Positions 55,141-60,000 of a stretch of 60,000 bases of DNA are shown here, piece after piece; position 1 is the first letter of the stretch; every line of letters begins with the position of its first letter. The notes under the pieces were generated by a model, which was not told the origin of the DNA, made no database searches, and saw only the letters and a list, made by a program, of their open reading frames with translations. The stretch covers positions 916,201 to 976,200 of the forward strand of contig NC_006685.1 of the NCBI RefSeq assembly GCF_000091045.1, read 5' to 3'. The position numbers were made by a program, and so were the translations under genes. The DNA is from Cryptococcus deneoformans JEC21. Its lineage: Eukaryota; Basidiomycota; Tremellomycetes; Tremellales; Cryptococcaceae.

Positions 55141-57518
55141 TTATGACAACAGCGCCTGAACAATATGGTTGACTCTCAACTGCCTCAGATCGGTGTATGT
55201 TTGGCCACAACCCACAAACAAGATGGGTTGCCCAGTGATGTACGTCATTGACAATGCCGCCCCGACCTTGTCGTCCTGCGACAACAACCGAACATCAGTT
55301 GATCGCCGTAACCAGACACATGAATGTGACCCACGATAGTATCAAACTTTGTCAAGATGATTCCATCAATCCCTCTTTTCCTCGCCACCCCACCAACACC
55401 GGCCCCAGAGAAATCCCTCAACGCTCGGTCAAACTTTGTCAATTGATCCACGGCCTCGTTCCCAACCAATGCCTCGCCTACAAAAACAATTTTATCCGGG
55501 TTGTTCACCGTAACAAGTTTGGCCAATGCGCGCATGAGTGGTTCGTTATCCTGCATTCTACCAGCAGTGTCGATGAGGACGACATCGAATGCGTGCTCTT
55601 TAGCTGTTCACTAATGTCAGTCCTGAAAAAAAGAGTGTTCTGCTTAGGTTGAAATTGAACCCTTACCGTAGGCAATAGCGTCCTTGGCAATGCCGGCGGC
55701 ATCCTTCCCATACCCTCTTTCGAACAGTTCAATCCTCTTCCCCTGGCCTTGACCCATTTCTTCCCCCAGAGCACCCAAATTCCTCACATGGACTCGAAGC
55801 TGTTCCACTGCACCACTTCGAAAGGTATCACAGGCGGCGATTAGCACCCTCAGCCCGTTCTGAAGGAGCCAGAAGCAGACTTTGGACAGATTCGTAGATT
55901 TACCTACACCATTGACACCAACAAATGTCAAGGTGTAAGGATCGGGACCAGAGTCGAGCGGGGAGGATGTAGTGCTGAGGGTTGCGAGGTGAGAGGATCG
56001 CTTGCGTTGAATTTCCAACAGAATATCAGTAGACGTCTTTGGCGTGAGTACACGGGTAAGCGAGGTCGAAAGAACAGATTGAACTTCCGACTTGACGCTA
56101 TTCAAGCCACCAAGCTTTTTCCCAACCAGTGCAGCGCCTACGCTGTTGCACAACTTTTCAGCAATATCCTTGGCCACATTCTTGGACATCAAATGCTTCT
56201 CCATTTCGATCAACACCGGCTCCAGGTCATTCCGAGTCAGGATCTTGCTTCCTGTAAGTCTTGAGAACATGCTAGTCCAAGAACTTTGATTCGACCCATC
56301 ATCTGTCGGCCGGTTCAGGGAAAGACGGGATGTACCGCGTGCAATGATCTCTTCCTCAGAGGGAAGACTCTCGTGAGAACTTGCAGGTGCCCGTCGGAAA
56401 TCCCAGTCTGCCACTTGATACGCTCCCGTATCATTCCTTGTTCCTAGCGCCTCCGAGGAAATGAGGGACTCTTTGTCTACGTGAGCCGTATCATTTGCTG
56501 ACGAATCGGGAGCAGGGGTGGAGTAATCGAGAGCAGCCATATCCTCAGCGGTCACTGGAGTGTCGCCCCAGCGACGCATAAGTTTGGAAGTCGCGTTTGA
56601 AGGGGGTTTGCGAGACGGTGACGGGGAGGGGGAAGGGCTCAGTCTACTCATTCATCAGTTTAATAAATAAATAAAAACCCACGGCGCGCGATCCACAAAA
56701 ATATAGACTTACCCATCACGCACACCACGCCTCTTCCCGCCCTTCATCTTCGCTTTCAAAGATTGTACATTCTTCGCAATCTCTTCTGCACTAAGCGCTG
56801 ATTGTGATCCGACATCAACGTCTGAAGTATCGGCACTAGAAATGGCAGGATTGGTTCTATCTGAGACTCTCTGTTTTACCAATGTACTTCGTGACTTCTT
56901 CTCCTGGCTGACTGTCAGTGGTCTCCCTTCTTATTGCGTGGCGTTCAACGTACCCCTTCACAGCTTCTAAAGCACCTATCCCACACTTCATCCCATCTCT
57001 CTTCCACAATCTTTTCCTTGAGCTGTTTCAAAGCTGATCCTGCGGAAGCACCTCCAGAGGAAAGAGATTCAATTAAGGAAGTGACATAGGGCTGGAAGAG
57101 GGCAAGAAATAATGCCTTGGTACGCTCCAAAAGAGCCGGAACGTATGTCAGAGGAAGAAGTGCAGGGAAAACCACCTTCCATTGTTTATTAGCTCTGTAG
57201 CGGGGAAAAGGGCGAGTAATGTGGATGGATACGCACGACAAATACAAGACCCAAGCCATTGTCTACACTCCATCTGACACTGTAGCCGTCCTTCTCTAAA
57301 CCTTGCTCTTCTCCATTCGTCATCGCCTTGCCCTCAATGAATGTGGACTTGACAAGCGCATTAATAGGTGAATTGGGTGTGTTGGCAAGGGTTTCAAAGG
57401 CGGGAGTAAAAGCACGAGACCAAAGGACGAGGCCGCCTATGGTAAAGAATCAGCAAGCTTCCAAAGGCGAATATGGCGGAGACTTGCTTTGGTGTGATAT
57501 CGATATGTGATCGAGCAT
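55141..57518 (-). CDS. SRP101: Signal recognition particle receptor alpha subunit
   Basis: The SRP receptor alpha GTPase docks ribosome-nascent chain-SRP complexes at the ER. About seven exons encode roughly 650 aa. The N-terminal SRX longin domain starts [20 protein letters not shown]. The linker has the basic block [15 protein letters not shown]. The NG domain includes the G1 loop [27 protein letters not shown], a [13 protein letters not shown] box, DGIILTKFD and [16 protein letters not shown]. The first intron (57437-57487) uses a GC donor; the only joining that gives the conserved N-terminus is A|GCAAGT. It shares a 407-bp divergent promoter with ATP12. Confidence 0.94.
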
Positions 57519-57925
57519 TATGGTATGTTTCCTGAGGGGGTGGGCCAAATCGAGTGTGACAATAATGGCAGTCGGCCCTACGTAACTTGATTTGGCTGTT
57601 TGTTCAGTCGTTACTGATAGCGAGAGCGAGGCTCCGACATCCGATCGAATTAGTAATTAGTCTGTAATCAAAATATGTAATTTGAATTGCTACCGCTAAT
57701 CATCTTTTTGAGAGATTCTAATGCTAATTGTAGTAAAAAACAAGTGACAATTACTCGTACTCTGACCAATCAGTAATTATAATGCCGCACCTCCACCGGC
57801 TCAAGTGAACTGCACCACCGCGACGTCTGCACGAAATACGAGTAAAACAGGACATTATTGTGGAATTTCTGGTTACCCTCAAATATCTCCTTGTCACTAT
57901 TATCGTGACCTGTTTCCCCATAGCC
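57519..57925. promoter_or_regulatory. Divergent promoter region, SRP101 and ATP12
   Basis: A CCAAT box (GACCAATCAG, CCAAT at 57766-57770) lies about 156 bp before the ATP12 start and could bind the HAP complex, which controls mitochondrial genes in fungi. The segment 57640-57775 is rich in TAAT words. Confidence 0.5.
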
Positions 57926-58319
57926 ATGGCATCGCTCCGAATCTCTGCCCGTCCGGTTTTGGCGGCACTCATGCCTGTGCCTCGTATTTATAGGCCAGCC
58001 GCCGTTTGTGCCAGAACATTTTCGACCAGCTTTGCCAGATGGGCAGTAGTTAAAGATGGACCGCCTGTCACCCAAACCAACCGTGCGTATGATATGTAAC
58101 TTTGAAATGAACTATCTGACTGGCCTATAGGTGCAGAACAGACTCTCCGTCGTTTCTGGAAGACAGTCAACATCTCGGCTACTCCTTCAGATGGTTACCT
58201 CATCACCCTTGATCATCGCGCACTGAAAACTCCTTTCGGGGCCAAACTCGAAATTCCAAAGGAGAGGGGGCTACTTGCAGCGTTGATAGCTAATGAATGG
58301 GAGAATCAGGATGAGGTTC

Positions 58320-58351
<32 letters not shown>

Positions 58352-58402
58352 CGCAGTTCTTTATGAAGAGTCGTGCTCAGTATCTTCCAGACTTCCTTGG
58401 CA

Positions 58403-58440
<38 letters not shown>

Positions 58441-58471
58441 CCCTGCCGTCATCGAGGCCCTCTTGCAATAT

Positions 58472-58510
<39 letters not shown>

Positions 58511-59009
58511 CCTCCTCTCGTCCGTTTACAAAAGAAGCACTGGGACCCTCTGTATGAATGGTTAAAAGAAGACTTTGGTGTAGAACTTCAATTGGCACAA
58601 GGTTTTGACGCCGTTAAGCAGTCCGATGACAATATGGAGAAATTGAAAAGAGTGGTGGAGACAATGGACGGATGGGAGCTTGCAGGTAAGCGTCTCCATT
58701 TGAATCGCTAGATACAACAGGCTAAACCACCCTGATAGCCTTTGAGCGGGCAGTGTACGCTACTAAATCATTCGTGATCGCCCTCGCCCTTTGTCGCGGT
58801 CGTTTAACGGCACATGAAGCGGCTCAGGCCAGCCATGTTGAAGTCAGCAGTCAAATTGAGCGTTGGGGAGAAGTTGAAGACAGTGCGCCTTTTTTTTCCT
58901 TTAACTGTGTGCAGTAACCCGAACTAACGAACTGACAGCCCACGACGTGGACTATCAAGATATCCGACGGGCTCTTGGCAGCGCTGCTTGTCTTTTGATC
59001 AAGTCATAA
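57926..59009 (+). CDS. ATP12: Mitochondrial F1-ATPase assembly chaperone Atp12
   Basis: Atp12 binds free F1 alpha subunits in the matrix and is needed to assemble ATP synthase. Five exons encode about 290 aa. The N-terminus (MASLRISARPVLAALMPVPR) is basic and without acidic residues, as expected of a presequence. The family core is QTLRRFWKTVNISAT, GYLITLDHRALKTPFGAKLE, LLAALIANEWENQ and HALPVTSLASRAIDGL. Then come the Asp/Pro-rich DTILYPDD, HWDPLYEWLKEDFGV and FERAVYATKSFVIALALCRG. It ends SAACLLIKS. It converges with the uL1m gene. Confidence 0.93.
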
Positions 59010-59061
59010 TATATATCACTCAATAGAAATTCAGATGCATGACCTAAAGCACATCGTTTAG

Positions 59062-59094
<33 letters not shown>

Positions 59095-59128
59095 CACAGA
59101 GGTGATGGATGAGCCTGTCATGTCCGAA

Positions 59129-59205
59129 TTAGTAACGGTTGGTCTCTGAAAAATGGAAAAGAAAATTTAGAATACGTACCCTTCTTCTTCTTGCTCTTTC
59201 CGGCG

Positions 59206-59236
<31 letters not shown>

Positions 59237-59331
59237 TAGCCTGGTTGTCTCTCACAGTCTGTATAAACGATTTGATGTTGTTTTCCACCGAAGGAATCCC
59301 AAAGTCTACTCGCGCAACATTAACCTTGACA

Positions 59332-59372
<41 letters not shown>

Positions 59373-59382
59373 ATCTCTGATT

Positions 59383-59425
<43 letters not shown>

Positions 59426-59610
59426 CGACCGGCATGAGACCTTTCGGACCCAAGAATCTGGCAAGAGTCCTAGTTACAGCAGGCATCATCCCCGGAGTTG
59501 CAAGACATCTCGTAGGGTGAATTTTACCGCTCAACACGGGTTCGAATAGTTCATCACCTCCGACATACGCTGCGCCTGCCTCTTTCGCAAGGGTAGCAGA
59601 AGGAGATGAT

Positions 59611-59648
<38 letters not shown>

Positions 59649-59730
59649 TGGATCCAGAGGAAGGGTGAAAGAGCCACGGATGGGGAGAGCTGATTTATGT
59701 GACTTGGTATGGAGCGTCAAAGAATAAGTA

Positions 59731-59794
<64 letters not shown>

Positions 59795-60000
59795 TAGGTA
59801 AACGTACACGGAGAACTCGAGCCGCTTCAGAAGCGGACAAAGCGTCCGGACTAGCTACCTTCTTCTTGCTTTGTTTCTTTTGAACACGCGCTCCGGCAGT
59901 AGCGGTGGTCGAGAATGAAGCTGAAGCGACAGCAGGGCGCTATTTGGGGGTTAATCTTGATATAGATAAGTTGCCACTTCACACTCACAATCACTTGTGC
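59129..60000 (-). CDS. MRPL1: Mitochondrial ribosomal protein uL1m (partial, 5' end beyond the window)
   Basis: uL1m forms the L1 stalk of the mitochondrial large subunit. The 3' part is complete: the last exon ends ETNRY then TAA at 59129-59131, after a basic KSKKKK stretch. L1-family features include the conserved GPKGLMPV block (with ARF before it), GKMEYRADKQGTVKVNVARV and an N-terminal segment with RPAVASASFSTTATAGARVQ then KKQSKKK, which looks like the mature part after a presequence. An intron near 59941-59988 separates a short upstream coding piece that runs off the right edge, so the start codon is not in this window. Confidence 0.88.

Overview
This window is gene-dense nuclear DNA of a basidiomycete yeast, most likely a tremellomycete close to Cryptococcus. 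The evidence is many short introns (mostly 45-70 nt, with CTAAC/CTGAC-like branch sites), compact spacing, and typical fungal housekeeping proteins. Genus and species are inferred from gene style and protein resemblance; no database was searched.

Layout. 1-4.8 kb: divergent RPF1 (60S ribosome biogenesis) and PIF1 helicase. 4.8-7.1 kb: a decayed reverse-transcriptase element. 7.2-15.2 kb: a single-pass membrane protein, a D-2-hydroxyacid dehydrogenase and a BCAS3-like WD40 protein. 15.9-20.6 kb: an acidic/Lys-rich unknown with two possible first exons, mitochondrial ribosomal protein mS35, and a Cys/His-rich unknown. 21-26.6 kb: WHI2-like BTB protein, QCR8, a small membrane protein, an unknown protein and DRE2. 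26.6-32.1 kb: a gene-poor interval with one doubtful small gene, inverted repeats and probably a long 5' leader. 32.2-39.1 kb: a disordered nuclear-type unknown and UPF1. 39.6-48.5 kb: oxaloacetate-type mitochondrial carrier, PRP3, RPA12, a CCDC124/Lso2-like protein, RLP24 and GDP-mannose pyrophosphorylase. 48.8-60 kb: a membrane sensor-like protein, two unknowns, SRP receptor alpha, ATP12 and mitochondrial uL1 (cut by the right edge).

The genes do not form one pathway. Two themes recur: mitochondrial function (mS35, QCR8, a carrier, ATP12, uL1m) and RNA/ribosome/translation work (RPF1, RLP24, RPA12, PRP3, UPF1, CCDC124-like, SRP receptor). Many neighbours are divergent pairs sharing short promoters.

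The most unusual signal is splicing. The GDP-mannose pyrophosphorylase gene appears to need an AT-AC intron right after its second codon, then an 8-nt micro-exon, and an intron that splits its stop codon. QCR8 and the carrier gene have 11-nt and 12-nt micro-exons. Two other genes need GC-AG introns. All exon models were built by eye; for many I checked that the summed exon length is a multiple of three.
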